DNA of 64,000 nucleotides, from NCBI RefSeq assembly GCF_963678545.1, contig NZ_OY782870.1:186001-250000 (forward strand), in the 5' to 3' direction. Within the stretch, counting starts at the first letter, position 1. Every line of letters starts with the position of its first letter. The translations under genes and the position numbers were made by a program. Shown piece by piece: positions 18,928 to 28,070 of the stretch. The DNA comes from an uncultured Methanomethylovorans sp. GTDB lineage: Archaea; Halobacteriota; Methanosarcinia; Methanosarcinales; Methanosarcinaceae. The notes below the pieces were generated by a model. The model was not told the origin of the DNA and searched no databases. It saw nothing but the letters and a program-made list of their open reading frames with translations.

Positions 18928-19033
18928 AAAAGAAATAGCAGTTGATTGATAGCGCGTTTTAAAAACGTACTATGTGTTTATAGATTACTTTAACAAGATA
19001 TAAATCAAAATAATACCTCAATGCAGTGATCGT

Positions 19034-19954
19034 ATGCAGGATACAAGAGAACTGATTGAAAAGATAGCTGAACTCAAAAAGAAGCGAAATGCTGTGATCC
19101 TTGCTCACAACTATGTACGTGGGGAGATCCTGGATATTGCTGATTTTATAGGGGACTCACTTGAGCTCAGCCAGAAAGCCGTACAGCTTGATGCAGATGT
19201 AATAGTCTTCTGTGGAGTGCATTTCATGGCAGAGAGCGCTGCTGTGCTTAGTCCCCATAAAACTGTACTTATTCCTGAAATAGATGCAAGGTGCCCCATG
19301 GCTGATATGGTAAGAGTGGATTCCCTGCGCAGCCTCAAACAACAACATCCTAATGCTGCTGTGGTATGCTATGTTAACACAACGGCTGAGATAAAAGCAG
19401 AATGCGATATCTGCTGCACTTCCGCTAATGCTATTGAAGTTGTGAAGTCCCTGGAAGAGAAAAAAGTGATCTTTGTACCTGATAAGAACCTAGCAGACTA
19501 TGTGGCAAGGAACACAGATAAACAGATAATCCCCTGGACAGGATATTGCCCCACTCATAACCAGATACTTCCAATAGACATAAAGAAAGCTAAAAGTATG
19601 CATCCAATGGCAGAGGTACTTGCACATCCGGAATGTAGGCGCGAGGTGCTTGATATGGCCAACAATATATTTAGTACCACTGGCATGGTCAATTATATTA
19701 GAACTTCTGACTGCACGGAATTTATAATAGCTACCGAGAGTGGCCTTATACATAGACTTCAGAAAGATAATCTATCTAAAGATTTTTATCTCGTGTCACC
19801 TTATACAATTTGTCCTGACATGAAGATGATCGATCTTAAGGCAGTAGCAGATTCACTGGAACAGATGAAGTATGTGATCACTGTGCCGGAGGATATAAGA
19901 ATTAGGGCAAAGCAGGCACTGGATAGAATGCTTGCCATCAAGAGAAAACGATAA
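19034..19954 (+). CDS. nadA: Quinolinate synthase NadA
   Basis: A 306-residue [4Fe-4S] enzyme that condenses iminoaspartate with dihydroxyacetone phosphate to quinolinate. The three Cys ligands are visible in [19 protein letters not shown] and TICPDMKMI. Substrate-binding segments such as ILAHNYV and the [13 protein letters not shown] region are also present. The usual length and all key residues suggest an active enzyme. It works with NadX just upstream. A prenyltransferase gene starts about 10 bp after its stop. Confidence 0.95.
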   Translation: MQDTRELIEKIAELKKKRNAVILAHNYVRGEILDIADFIGDSLELSQKAVQLDADVIVFCGVHFMAESAAVLSPHKTVLIPEIDARCPMADMVRVDSLRSLKQQHPNAAVVCYVNTTAEIKAECDICCTSANAIEVVKSLEEKKVIFVPDKNLADYVARNTDKQIIPWTGYCPTHNQILPIDIKKAKSMHPMAEVLAHPECRREVLDMANNIFSTTGMVNYIRTSDCTEFIIATESGLIHRLQKDNLSKDFYLVSPYTICPDMKMIDLKAVADSLEQMKYVITVPEDIRIRAKQALDRMLAIKRKR

Positions 19955-19964
19955 CAGGCTTTAC

Positions 19965-20813
19965 ATGCGTGCATATTTGCAGTTGATCAGATATGGGAAC
20001 TGCCTCATGGCAGCCTTTTCCGCAGCAATAGGAGTGTTTATAGCATATAATATAATTAGTGGCACTGCCGGACAAATACCTTTTCCACTGTTTGAGATCA
20101 TATATGTAGCCTTAGTGGTGTTCCTGGTAACAGGCGCAGGTAATGCTATAAACGATTATTATGACATTGAGATAGACCGGATAAATAAACCCGAAAGACC
20201 AATCCCCTCCGGCAGGATCAGCAAATCTCAAGCTCTCTCTTTTTCGATCTTATTTTTTGCTCTTGGAACTCTTATCGCATTCTTCATCAACACAATATGC
20301 GGGGCCATTGCATTATTCAATTCCCTGCTGCTTATATATTATGCTGCAACACTGAAGCGCACTGTGCTTATAGGTAACCTTAGCATAGGATATCTTACTG
20401 GTTCTACTTTCCTATTCGGTGGAGCGGTATTTTACACCAATGGTGGCATTAAAGCAGTATCAATTCTGTTCCTGCTAGCAACCCTTGCCACCATTGCCCG
20501 AGAAATTGTCAAGGACATTGAGGATATAGAAGGAGATAAAAAAGATGGTGCCTCTACTCTGGCCATCAGCATTGGACCTGATAAAGCGTCTTATCTGGCC
20601 TCTGCAATTGGACTTATTGCTGTGCTTGCAAGCCCACTGCCTTATCTACAATCCCTGTTAACTATGCGCTATCTAGCAGTTGTTTTGGTAGCAGACATAC
20701 TTTTTTTTGTAGCAGTTGTTGCTATATTGAAAGAAAAGAAACCTGCAAAATCCTCAAAACTATTCAAAATGGCAATGTTTGCTGCCTTAATAGCGTTCCT
20801 AGTTGGAGCATGA
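19965..20813 (+). CDS. ubiA: UbiA-family prenyltransferase, probable digeranylgeranylglyceryl phosphate synthase
   Basis: A 282-residue integral membrane prenyltransferase with about eight hydrophobic helices. It has both Asp-rich sites: [21 protein letters not shown] (first) and [14 protein letters not shown] (second), which bind Mg-diphosphate. In archaea this family adds the second geranylgeranyl chain in ether-lipid synthesis; the enzyme for the first step (GGGP synthase) is encoded at 27264. I prefer the ATG at 19965 over an upstream TTG that lies inside nadA, because similarity begins at [16 protein letters not shown]. It is likely transcribed with nadA. Confidence 0.88.
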   Translation: MRAYLQLIRYGNCLMAAFSAAIGVFIAYNIISGTAGQIPFPLFEIIYVALVVFLVTGAGNAINDYYDIEIDRINKPERPIPSGRISKSQALSFSILFFALGTLIAFFINTICGAIALFNSLLLIYYAATLKRTVLIGNLSIGYLTGSTFLFGGAVFYTNGGIKAVSILFLLATLATIAREIVKDIEDIEGDKKDGASTLAISIGPDKASYLASAIGLIAVLASPLPYLQSLLTMRYLAVVLVADILFFVAVVAILKEKKPAKSSKLFKMAMFAALIAFLVGA

Positions 20814-20843
20814 ATGTCCTATATTGATAGGTTATGACAATAA

Positions 20844-21560
20844 CTACAGATCTTCCTGGACAATGCCTTTCACCTTGTGATCGATCTCACCTAGATGTGC
20901 CAGATATTCCTTTAATATCATTGGAAACGTATGCGCAGGAACGAAGCGAACTGCCAGCTCTTCAGCCCATTTCTGTATGCCGAAGTCACTTGCCACTACC
21001 GCTGCATCCAGCTCCTTGGCAAGTATGAGCACATCGATATCTGGAGCACTGTCAAGAATACCATACCTCAGAGCTGAACGGTACTTATTCCTGAACTTTC
21101 CAATTATTGGTCCAATGACACCTTTTTCTATTTCGAACTCAATTTGTTGCGCATTCTCTGCCTTTGTGGACATGAAAAGGCATTTAGTGGAACCTTCCCA
21201 AATAGCATCCTCGGCAACTACCATGCCTTTGTTGATGCGCTCCCGCATATAGGACACATATTCATGGAAGATACGGGAATTAATCATTACATTATATCTA
21301 TCAGGAGCTTTTTTCACAAGCCATGTGTCGATCTTGGCTAAAACATCTGCCTCACATGCATTGTTCTTGGCGAATTCGTGTAGCTCATTGTACACAGATG
21401 GAAAGGGAACATAGCAACTGATGCCAAGCTTGAGCCTTGCACTTGCTATCAGTTCCAGTATACTCTTCATACCTTCACACAGACTATCTACTCCCATTAC
21501 CTCCCTCGCCTGCAAGTCAGTAAGAGCAGTGGTGTCCAGAATAAAACGTTGTCTTAACAT
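20844..21560 (-). CDS. HARP-type protein-only RNase P (UPF0278, PIN-like)
   Basis: A 238-residue protein of the family first annotated as RNA ligase partner and later shown to be the minimal protein-only RNase P (HARP, homologues of Aquifex RNase P). The PIN-like core has N-terminal [10 protein letters not shown] and C-terminal acidic residues in [32 protein letters not shown], which would hold the metal ions. The helical insertion with KAPDRYNV and RERINKG is typical. It trims the 5' leader of tRNAs, usually alongside the RNA-based RNase P in archaea. GGGAG precedes the ATG. Convergent with the ubiA gene. Confidence 0.85.
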   Translation of the reverse strand: MLRQRFILDTTALTDLQAREVMGVDSLCEGMKSILELIASARLKLGISCYVPFPSVYNELHEFAKNNACEADVLAKIDTWLVKKAPDRYNVMINSRIFHEYVSYMRERINKGMVVAEDAIWEGSTKCLFMSTKAENAQQIEFEIEKGVIGPIIGKFRNKYRSALRYGILDSAPDIDVLILAKELDAAVVASDFGIQKWAEELAVRFVPAHTFPMILKEYLAHLGEIDHKVKGIVQEDL

Positions 21561-21675
21561 AAAACTCCCTGAGCATTTAAGTGGAACTTGCTATTATATT
21601 AAAGGGTGTACTGGGATTAAAGGATTTGTGGTAATAGAAAACGAACTGGTTTCAAAATCATTTCATAGCCACTAT

Positions 21676-21936
21676 TTATTCATACATTTTTTTACGAACA
21701 GAGAAATAGTATAGCAATGCTCCTACAATGTGAAAAAAGAGTATGACCAAGAACCATACCAATTTTCCATGCGTACTATATATGTAAAACTCTTCTGCTG
21801 GCATTTTCAAACAATCGATTAACATCCAGAACCAGAATGTAAAAATTACGATAATAAGAATTGTATACAAAATAAAGCCAATTCCCATAGGGATGATGCT
21901 TTCAGGCCCTAAATGAAAAGAAATCATTGAGAACAT
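21676..21936 (-). CDS. Small two-span membrane protein, PLDc_N-like
   Basis: An 86-residue protein with two membrane helices (about residues 15-40 and 58-78) and the pattern WFWMLIDCLK ... KLVWFLVILFFHIVGALLYYFSVRKK. This matches the small phospholipase-D N-terminal-like (PLDc_N) module often found alone in archaea and bacteria. It has no catalytic residues of its own. It sits alone between HARP and the siroheme protein. Confidence 0.7.
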   Translation of the reverse strand: MFSMISFHLGPESIIPMGIGFILYTILIIVIFTFWFWMLIDCLKMPAEEFYIYSTHGKLVWFLVILFFHIVGALLYYFSVRKKMYE

Positions 21937-22023
21937 TTTACTAGTGATAAATTAGTAGACTTCTTATATTTACATTTGTTATTTGGAATAAAATCTGAAA
22001 TGTGAGGACACAATAGGTAATAG

Positions 22024-22926
22024 TCATACTATTTTATTCCCGATCCTTGCAACAAATTTTTCCTCCAAGGAATGCTTTATCGCTTCCTCTAAGTGATCGA
22101 TACCACATCGGTCTATCACATCAATTATCCTTTCTCCTTCAAGGGCATTTTCCCGGTAATAAGCAACTGCCCTTTCAAGAACTTCAAACATAACAGGTTC
22201 ACTTACTGTTTTGAGAATCCTAATTCCCATACGTGGTTTTCTGCCAACCTTTCCACCCACATAGATAGTAAAACCCTCCTCTGCAATCTGCATAGCATCC
22301 TTTTTACAGACCTTGATACACTCTCCGCACATTATGCATTTATCAGCATCAATGATCAGAACACCAGCAGTAATCTCTATAGCACCCACTTTGCAGGCTT
22401 TTTTACAAAGGCCACATGTAACACAGTTATTCCCATTAAACTTTGGCTGCACGGTCCCCATGATGCCAAAATCGTTCTCTTGTGCCTTCAGGCATGATGC
22501 AGGACAGCCTGTTACCGCTATTTTGAATTTGTAAGGAACTGGCTGCCCGAAGTATTTTTCATCTATTTTTTCACATATATCCTGACAGTCTATAATACCA
22601 TTTTTGCATACTCTGTTTCCCTGGCACGCAACAACAGCCCGTATCTTTTTCCCGGATGCCCCTGGACCAATGCTCGCATCATCCATAAAAGAAATGATAG
22701 ATTCTGTATTATCATTATGCACAAAAGGAACTTCAATACCCTGTCTTGAGGTCACATGGACATAGCCCATACCATATTTGTCCGCTGCGTCAGCGATAGC
22801 TCTGAGGTTTTCAGATGTAAGGTTTCCTCCTGCAACGTGCAGACGGAGTGAAAAATAACCATCCTGCTTCTGAGAAAGAAATCCTTTGTCTTTCAGATAG
22901 TCATTATCTGTTGATTTTTTTGCCAT
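22024..22926 (-). CDS. Sulfite/nitrite reductase-like siroheme protein with ferredoxin domain
   Basis: A 300-residue protein of the dissimilatory sulfite reductase-like group found in methanogens. It has an N-terminal reductase ferredoxin-like half domain (GYFSLRLHVAGG ... HVTSRQGIEVPF), the siroheme-[4Fe-4S] ligands C-x5-C (CQGNRVC) and C-x3-C (CPASC), and an inserted 2x[4Fe-4S] ferredoxin (CVTCGLCKKAC and CIMCGECIKVC). It is soluble. The likely reaction is reduction of sulfite or a related oxyanion, but for the small methanogen forms the substrate is not certain. GAGG precedes the start. Single gene. Confidence 0.85.
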   Translation of the reverse strand: MAKKSTDNDYLKDKGFLSQKQDGYFSLRLHVAGGNLTSENLRAIADAADKYGMGYVHVTSRQGIEVPFVHNDNTESIISFMDDASIGPGASGKKIRAVVACQGNRVCKNGIIDCQDICEKIDEKYFGQPVPYKFKIAVTGCPASCLKAQENDFGIMGTVQPKFNGNNCVTCGLCKKACKVGAIEITAGVLIIDADKCIMCGECIKVCKKDAMQIAEEGFTIYVGGKVGRKPRMGIRILKTVSEPVMFEVLERAVAYYRENALEGERIIDVIDRCGIDHLEEAIKHSLEEKFVARIGNKIV

Positions 22927-23028
22927 TGAAATGTCCTCATCTTGTTGTCAACAAGGATCGATATAGTACAAAATTATAGAAATTGTTTTCTATACGATAA
23001 CCCCGAAATCACAAAAAGGAGAAGGATG

Positions 23029-23706
23029 TTAGCTAACCTTTCCCCCTACAACTACGAACCCATTCACCCTATTGCCTGTTCTTGTCGTAAACTCATCATT
23101 GTGGAAGGACTCGATCTCAAACCCATTTTCAACCAGCAAGAACACAAGTTCCTTTTCTGTAAAATGATGAGCAATATACGCAGCTTCCCTAGTCTCTTGG
23201 TCATAAGCAATGATGGAACCATCCTCTTTTGTTATGGGCAAATCATTGATGTAGCGCTCACGATACTCTTTTGAATGCCATGTTTGCCCGAAATCCGCAA
23301 GATATAGATAGCCCTTGGGTTTCAGTACCCTGTACGCTTCCCTGATGAGTTCGCAGCGGCACTCTTTTGTGGAAATGGTGGTAAGAAAGGCCTGCATAAT
23401 AGCAACATCAAAAGTTTCATTGGCAAAAGGTAGAGTTGTGGTATCAGCCTGCAGGAAAAAAGAATTTACTTGATGCACCTTGGCCTTTGAAGATAAACTT
23501 GCCTGTTTCAAAGCTTCTGGGTTAACATCCACACCCATAACATCAAAACCAGCAGATACAAGCTGATCACATACATCACCGCATCCACAGCCAATGTCTA
23601 ACACCCCATCACCAGGATGAGTGTAGTCATAGAATACTGAGTGCAGCTTTACTGTAGAAGGAATTGATTTTGCTGTTGTGTGCTGCCAGTAATTAGGGAT
23701 TTGCAT
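23029..23706 (-). CDS. SAM-dependent methyltransferase (class I)
   Basis: About 225 residues from the ATG at 23706; an upstream TTG would add 15 residues with poor composition. Motif I is VLDIGCGCGDVCDQL, with the acidic residue that binds the SAM ribose in GVDVNPEAL and the post-motif LPFANETFDVAIMQ. A family-typical EAYRVLKPKGYLYLADF follows. This is the Methyltransf_11/25 type; the acceptor is unknown. No Shine-Dalgarno is seen, so the message may be leaderless. It is divergent from gatCAB. Confidence 0.78.
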   Translation of the reverse strand: MQIPNYWQHTTAKSIPSTVKLHSVFYDYTHPGDGVLDIGCGCGDVCDQLVSAGFDVMGVDVNPEALKQASLSSKAKVHQVNSFFLQADTTTLPFANETFDVAIMQAFLTTISTKECRCELIREAYRVLKPKGYLYLADFGQTWHSKEYRERYINDLPITKEDGSIIAYDQETREAAYIAHHFTEKELVFLLVENGFEIESFHNDEFTTRTGNRVNGFVVVGGKVS

Positions 23707-23809
23707 AAACAACAATAATGAACATGGGGTAAAAGAGGTGTCGCCGGACAATAAAACAAGGATATGAAAGAACCCACATTTTTAATATAGGATGTATGCT
23801 TTTGTAACC

Positions 23810-23818
23810 CTTATATAC
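23810..23818 (+). promoter_or_regulatory. TATA box of the gatCAB operon
   Basis: CTTATATAC about 50 bp upstream of the gatC ATG. A leader with AGAGGA just before the ATG follows. Confidence 0.5.
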
Positions 23819-23862
23819 TATATATCGAATGATATTGCAGTTCATATTCAGAGGAACTTACG

Positions 23863-24144
23863 ATGATCACAAAAGAAGAGGTCGAACATGTGGGTTGGCT
23901 GGCCCGCATAGAGATCCATGAAAGCGAAGCACAGGCTTATGCAGAAAAACTGAACTCTGTACTGGATTACTTCAGCCAGCTGGATGAGGTGGATACTGAG
24001 AACGTGCCTCCCACATATCACGTAGCAGATATAGTTAACGTGTTCAGAGAAGATGTGGTCAAACCATCCATGTCACAGGAAGAAGTGCTCTCCAACACTG
24101 AAAAGAAACAAGAAGGCAACTTTTTATCCCCAAGGATCATGTGA
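23863..24144 (+). CDS. gatC: Asp-tRNA(Asn)/Glu-tRNA(Gln) amidotransferase subunit C
   Basis: A 93-residue small subunit that wraps GatA and GatB together. The typical N-terminal helix ITKEEVEHVGWLARIEIHESE and the central LNSVLDYFSQLDEVDTENVPPTYHV are present. First gene of the gatCAB operon, 9 bp ahead of gatA. In archaea, which use GatDE for Gln-tRNA, GatCAB mainly converts Asp-tRNA(Asn) to Asn-tRNA(Asn). Confidence 0.95.
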   Translation: MITKEEVEHVGWLARIEIHESEAQAYAEKLNSVLDYFSQLDEVDTENVPPTYHVADIVNVFREDVVKPSMSQEEVLSNTEKKQEGNFLSPRIM

Positions 24145-24153
24145 GGTACGAAC

Positions 24154-25581
24154 ATGGCAGGATGGGCAAGTATATCACAGGTAAAGGAAAAAATAGCGCA
24201 GAAATCCGTAGAGGAAGTCACAACATCCTACCTCGAGAAGATAAAGAAGAGCAAGATCAACGCTTACACCGCAGTATGGGAAGGAGCTGAAGAGAGAGCT
24301 AGGGAAATAGATAAGAAAGGCCACAAAGGACCGCTTGCAGGTATCCCTATCGCTATCAAGGACAATATTTCCACCAAAGGAATATCCACTACATGCTCCT
24401 CAAAGATATTGCAGGGATATGTGCCACCCTATGACGCACATATAATAGAGAGGCTAAAGGATGCAGGAGTTATTATCCTGGGCAAGACCAACATGGACGA
24501 GTTCGCCATGGGCACCTCCACCGAATCAAGCTGTTATGGACCTACACTCAACCCCTGGGACAAGGAATGTGTGCCAGGAGGGTCATCCGGCGGTAGTGCT
24601 GCTGTTGTGGCTGCTGGTGAAGCACCCATATCCGTAGGTTCTGATACAGGAGGTTCTGTGAGATGTCCAGCCGCCTTCTGTGGAGTAGTAGGACTTAAAC
24701 CCACATATGGAACAATATCAAGGTATGGCCTCATCTCCTACGCTAATTCTCTTGAGCAGATAGGACCTCTGGCAACATGTGTCTCCGATATCGCTGCTCT
24801 TATGGACGTCATAGGAGGACATGATGCAAGGGACAGTACTTCCGTAAAGACCGAGACCGTGTACAAGGATGCACTTGTGGACGAGGTTTCAGGTATGAAG
24901 ATAGGTGTTCCTGCCGAATACTTCGGAGCAGGTATTGATCCAGCAGTGGAGAACTCTGTATGGGATGCAATTCAGCTCTTCGAGGAGCTAGGTGCATCCT
25001 GGGAACAGGTGTCCCTCCCCCACACACCTTATGCTCTTGCTGCTTACTATATCATTGCCATGAGTGAGGCATCCTCCAACCTCGCCAGGTTCGATGGTAC
25101 ACGATACGGTTACAGGAATGAAGGAGAGAACTGGCACGTTATGGCTTCCCGCACACGTGCAGAAGGTTTCGGTGCTGAGGTCAAACGCAGGATACTGCTG
25201 GGAACTTACGCCCTCTCGACAGGATACCACGATAAATATTATTTAAAAGCTCTGAAGGTAAGAACACTTGTAAAGCAGGACTTTGATCTGGCTTTCAAAG
25301 AGTTCGACTGCCTGATGACACCTACAATGCCCACACCTGCCTTTAGGCTTGGAGAAAAGGTAGAAGATCCGCTTTCATTATACCTGGCAGATGTGAACAC
25401 TGTGCCTATCAACCTTGCAGGAGTGCCTTCCATATCCCTACCATGCGGATTTGCAGATGGTCTGCCCATTGGACTGCAAATAATTGGTAAACACTTCGAT
25501 GAGGCTACTATACTGAAAGCTGCTTACAGCTTTGAGCAGAACACTGAACATCACACCAGAAGACCTGCGGAGGTGGTATGA
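24154..25581 (+). CDS. gatA: Asp-tRNA(Asn)/Glu-tRNA(Gln) amidotransferase subunit A
   Basis: A 475-residue amidase-signature enzyme that releases ammonia from glutamine for transamidation. The Ser-cisSer-Lys triad is visible: Lys in IAIKDNIS, Ser in GGSSGGSAAVVAAGEA and the nucleophilic Ser in SVGSDTGGSVR. Length is usual. GAGGT precedes the start. Its stop overlaps the gatB start (ATGATG), which indicates translational coupling. Confidence 0.96.
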   Translation: MAGWASISQVKEKIAQKSVEEVTTSYLEKIKKSKINAYTAVWEGAEERAREIDKKGHKGPLAGIPIAIKDNISTKGISTTCSSKILQGYVPPYDAHIIERLKDAGVIILGKTNMDEFAMGTSTESSCYGPTLNPWDKECVPGGSSGGSAAVVAAGEAPISVGSDTGGSVRCPAAFCGVVGLKPTYGTISRYGLISYANSLEQIGPLATCVSDIAALMDVIGGHDARDSTSVKTETVYKDALVDEVSGMKIGVPAEYFGAGIDPAVENSVWDAIQLFEELGASWEQVSLPHTPYALAAYYIIAMSEASSNLARFDGTRYGYRNEGENWHVMASRTRAEGFGAEVKRRILLGTYALSTGYHDKYYLKALKVRTLVKQDFDLAFKEFDCLMTPTMPTPAFRLGEKVEDPLSLYLADVNTVPINLAGVPSISLPCGFADGLPIGLQIIGKHFDEATILKAAYSFEQNTEHHTRRPAEVV

Positions 25582-27014
25582 TGGTTTATGAGAACCCTGA
25601 CGGAGTAAGGATAGGACTTGAGGTCCATGTCCAGCTGAACAAGCTCAACACTAAATTATTCTGCGGTTGTTCCACGAACTACCATGACTCCGAACCCAAC
25701 ACGCACGTATGTCCCGTATGCCTGGGACTTCCCGGTTCACTACCGGTTATCAACGAAAGAGCAGTTGAGTTTGCTATCAAGATAGGGCTTGCACTCAACT
25801 GTAACATTGTGGAGCAGACCCAGTTCCACAGGAAGAACTACTACTACCCCGACCTCCCCAAAGGTTTCCAGACCACCCAGTATGATTATCCAATCGCGAG
25901 CCAGGGAAGAATAGTCATCGAGGGAGAGGACGGCGAACGCGTCATAAGGATAACGCGTGCCCATATGGAAGAGGACCCTGGAAGGCTCCAACACATGGGA
26001 AGCATCGACAAGTCCAAGGGCACCCTTATCAACTACAACCGCTCTGGAATGACACTTATTGAGATAGTCAGCGAGCCGGATATGAGAAGCCCAAAGGAAG
26101 CAAGGCGCTATCTGGACAAACTAAGGAGTATTCTTGACTACCTTGACGTTTTCAACGGAGACCTTGAGGGAGCTATGAGAGTCGACGCTAACGTCTCTGT
26201 CTTTTACGGAGACCGCGTAGAGGTCAAGAATATATCTTCCTTCAAGGGAGCAGAGAGAGCCCTGCTCTACGAGATAATGAGACAGAAGAACCAAGTGAGA
26301 CGTGGTGGCAAGATTACCATGGAAACCAGGCACTTCGATGAAGCCAGAGGAGTTACGCTTTCCATGCGTATGAAGGAGGAAGAACATGACTACCGCTACT
26401 TCCCAGAACCCGACCTTGTGCCCATAAGAGTAGCGGACAGGGTTCCGAAAGTGTTAAAGACACTGCCTGAGCTTCCTGATGCGAAAAAGGAACGTTTCAT
26501 GAAACAATACGGCATCATCGACATGCATGCCCGGGCACTGACTACCGAGATCAAGGTAGCCAATTTCTACGAACAAGTAGCCCTGCAGGTAGACCCTGGA
26601 ACAACTGCAGTATGGGTAGCTGATATCCTAAAAGGTGAACTTAACTACCGTGATATAAGTGTAGATGCATTCAAGGTAGAAGATATTGTAGAGATCATAA
26701 AACTCGTAACCGAGAATCAGATCACAGAGAGAAGCGGCGTTGAGATCATTAGGACAATTCTGGACAATGGAGGTACTCCTGCAACTATTGTAAAGGAGAA
26801 AGGACTTATCAAGGTAGAGGATGACATAATCACAAAGGCAGTTACTGAGGCGCTCGCTGAAAACCCGGAGGCTCTACAGGACTATCTTGGAGGAAAGGAG
26901 AAGTCATTGAACTTCCTTGTGGGCCAGGTCATGAAAAAAACCGCTGGCAGATCCGATGCAAAGACCACAAGAGAAATAATACTTGAAAGGATTGGAAAGC
27001 TGCCTCCTAAGTGA
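25578..27014 (+). CDS. gatB: Asp-tRNA(Asn)/Glu-tRNA(Gln) amidotransferase subunit B
   Basis: A 478-residue subunit that binds and activates the misacylated tRNA. The catalytic cradle contains GLEVHVQLNKLNTKLFC and the zinc Cys set FCGCS ... CPVCLG. The segments YYYPDLPKGFQTTQYD and MTLIEIVSEPDM are signature-like. The C-terminal YqeY-type tail domain (VGQVMKKTAGRSDAK) holds the tRNA elbow. Last gene of gatCAB. Either of two adjacent ATG codons (25578 or 25581) may start it. Confidence 0.96.
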   Translation: MMVYENPDGVRIGLEVHVQLNKLNTKLFCGCSTNYHDSEPNTHVCPVCLGLPGSLPVINERAVEFAIKIGLALNCNIVEQTQFHRKNYYYPDLPKGFQTTQYDYPIASQGRIVIEGEDGERVIRITRAHMEEDPGRLQHMGSIDKSKGTLINYNRSGMTLIEIVSEPDMRSPKEARRYLDKLRSILDYLDVFNGDLEGAMRVDANVSVFYGDRVEVKNISSFKGAERALLYEIMRQKNQVRRGGKITMETRHFDEARGVTLSMRMKEEEHDYRYFPEPDLVPIRVADRVPKVLKTLPELPDAKKERFMKQYGIIDMHARALTTEIKVANFYEQVALQVDPGTTAVWVADILKGELNYRDISVDAFKVEDIVEIIKLVTENQITERSGVEIIRTILDNGGTPATIVKEKGLIKVEDDIITKAVTEALAENPEALQDYLGGKEKSLNFLVGQVMKKTAGRSDAKTTREIILERIGKLPPK

Positions 27015-27105
27015 GCAGCCTATCCAAAACAATTATATGTCTTAAACTTCATGTAACCAGCCTATTATTAGGATTATTTATTCCATATCATCAAGGTGAA
27101 TTAAC

Positions 27106-27255
27106 ATGGCAAGATTCCCAGAAGCAGAAAATAGGATACTTAACAAAAAGATATGTATGAAATGTAATGCCCGCAACGCTTCACGTTCAGAAAGATGCAG
27201 AAAATGCGGAAGCAAGGCACTACGTCCCAAGTCCAAGGAAGCAAAGGGTGGCTGA
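27106..27255 (+). CDS. rpl40e: Ribosomal protein L40e
   Basis: A 49-residue protein, [17 protein letters not shown] onward, with a four-Cys zinc knuckle (CMKC ... CRKC) and a basic tail. This is the archaeal free-standing L40e. The ATG has GGTGA upstream. It lies 8 bp before the GGGP synthase gene and is probably co-transcribed with it. Confidence 0.95.
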   Translation: MARFPEAENRILNKKICMKCNARNASRSERCRKCGSKALRPKSKEAKGG

Positions 27256-27263
27256 TCCGGTCC

Positions 27264-28007
27264 ATGCAAGTGGAAAAGTACCTGAGCGATATAGCAGAGC
27301 GTGAAGGTGCAGTTCACTTGACACTGATCGACCCTGCATCCCAGTCCCCAAAAGAGGCGGCAACGATGGCCTTTGCTGCGGCACAGGGTGGTACGGATGC
27401 GATTATGATAGGAGGGTCAACCGGAGCCGGAGGCGAGCCCCTTGACCAAACTATATTAAAGATCAAAGAAGTTACTGATTTACCAGTAATTTTATTTCCA
27501 GGCAGTGCCGCCGGCGTGAGTGCACATGCGGATGCCATATTTTTTATGAGCTTGCTCAACTCAAGAGATATTAATTATATAACTGGAAACCAGGTTATGG
27601 GTGCTCCGCTGGTATATAAGAGCGGTATTGAAGCTATCTCCATGGCGTATATTATTATTGAGCCCGGGGGCACAGTGGGATGGGTCGGCGATGCAAAACT
27701 CATTCCAAAGAATAAGCCCGAAATAGCAGTTGCCTATTCTCTTGCAGGTAAATACCTAGGTATGCACTATACATACCTCGAAGCCGGATCAGGTGCAGAT
27801 GGCCCCGCAACCCCTCAAATGATAGCTGCTGTCAAGCATGTGCTGGGAAACAACATGCTCATAGTAGGGGGAGGTATAAGGAATGCAGAAACAGCACGCA
27901 AATGCGTAGATGCCGGTGCTGATATGATCGTTACAGGCACAGTCGTGGAAGAAACATCCGATGTTACCGGTAAAATCCGAGAACTCATATCTTCCATCAA
28001 AAAGTAG
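27264..28007 (+). CDS. Geranylgeranylglyceryl phosphate synthase
   Basis: A 247-residue TIM-barrel prenyltransferase (PcrB/GGGPS family) making the first ether bond of archaeal lipids from glycerol-1-phosphate and geranylgeranyl diphosphate. Diagnostic parts: HLTLIDPA, IMIGGSTGAGGEP, LFPGSAAGVS, YIIIEPGGTVGWVGDA, YLEAGSGA, and the phosphate-binding IVGGGIRNAETA. The ATG at 27264 is chosen because earlier in-frame starts lie inside rpl40e. It ends in TAG followed within ten codons by another stop, so no meaningful read-through is implied. Confidence 0.93.
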   Translation: MQVEKYLSDIAEREGAVHLTLIDPASQSPKEAATMAFAAAQGGTDAIMIGGSTGAGGEPLDQTILKIKEVTDLPVILFPGSAAGVSAHADAIFFMSLLNSRDINYITGNQVMGAPLVYKSGIEAISMAYIIIEPGGTVGWVGDAKLIPKNKPEIAVAYSLAGKYLGMHYTYLEAGSGADGPATPQMIAAVKHVLGNNMLIVGGGIRNAETARKCVDAGADMIVTGTVVEETSDVTGKIRELISSIKK

Positions 28008-28070
28008 ATACATTGCAAAAATATTTTCCTTTTTTAGGGCTCTTGGAACCACTTACGGAGAGGATATCTC

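Noticed and set aside
28005..28040. Possible UAG read-through at the end of GGGP synthase
   Set aside because: Only nine codons follow before the next stop and the enzyme already has its normal length, so UAG is an ordinary stop here.
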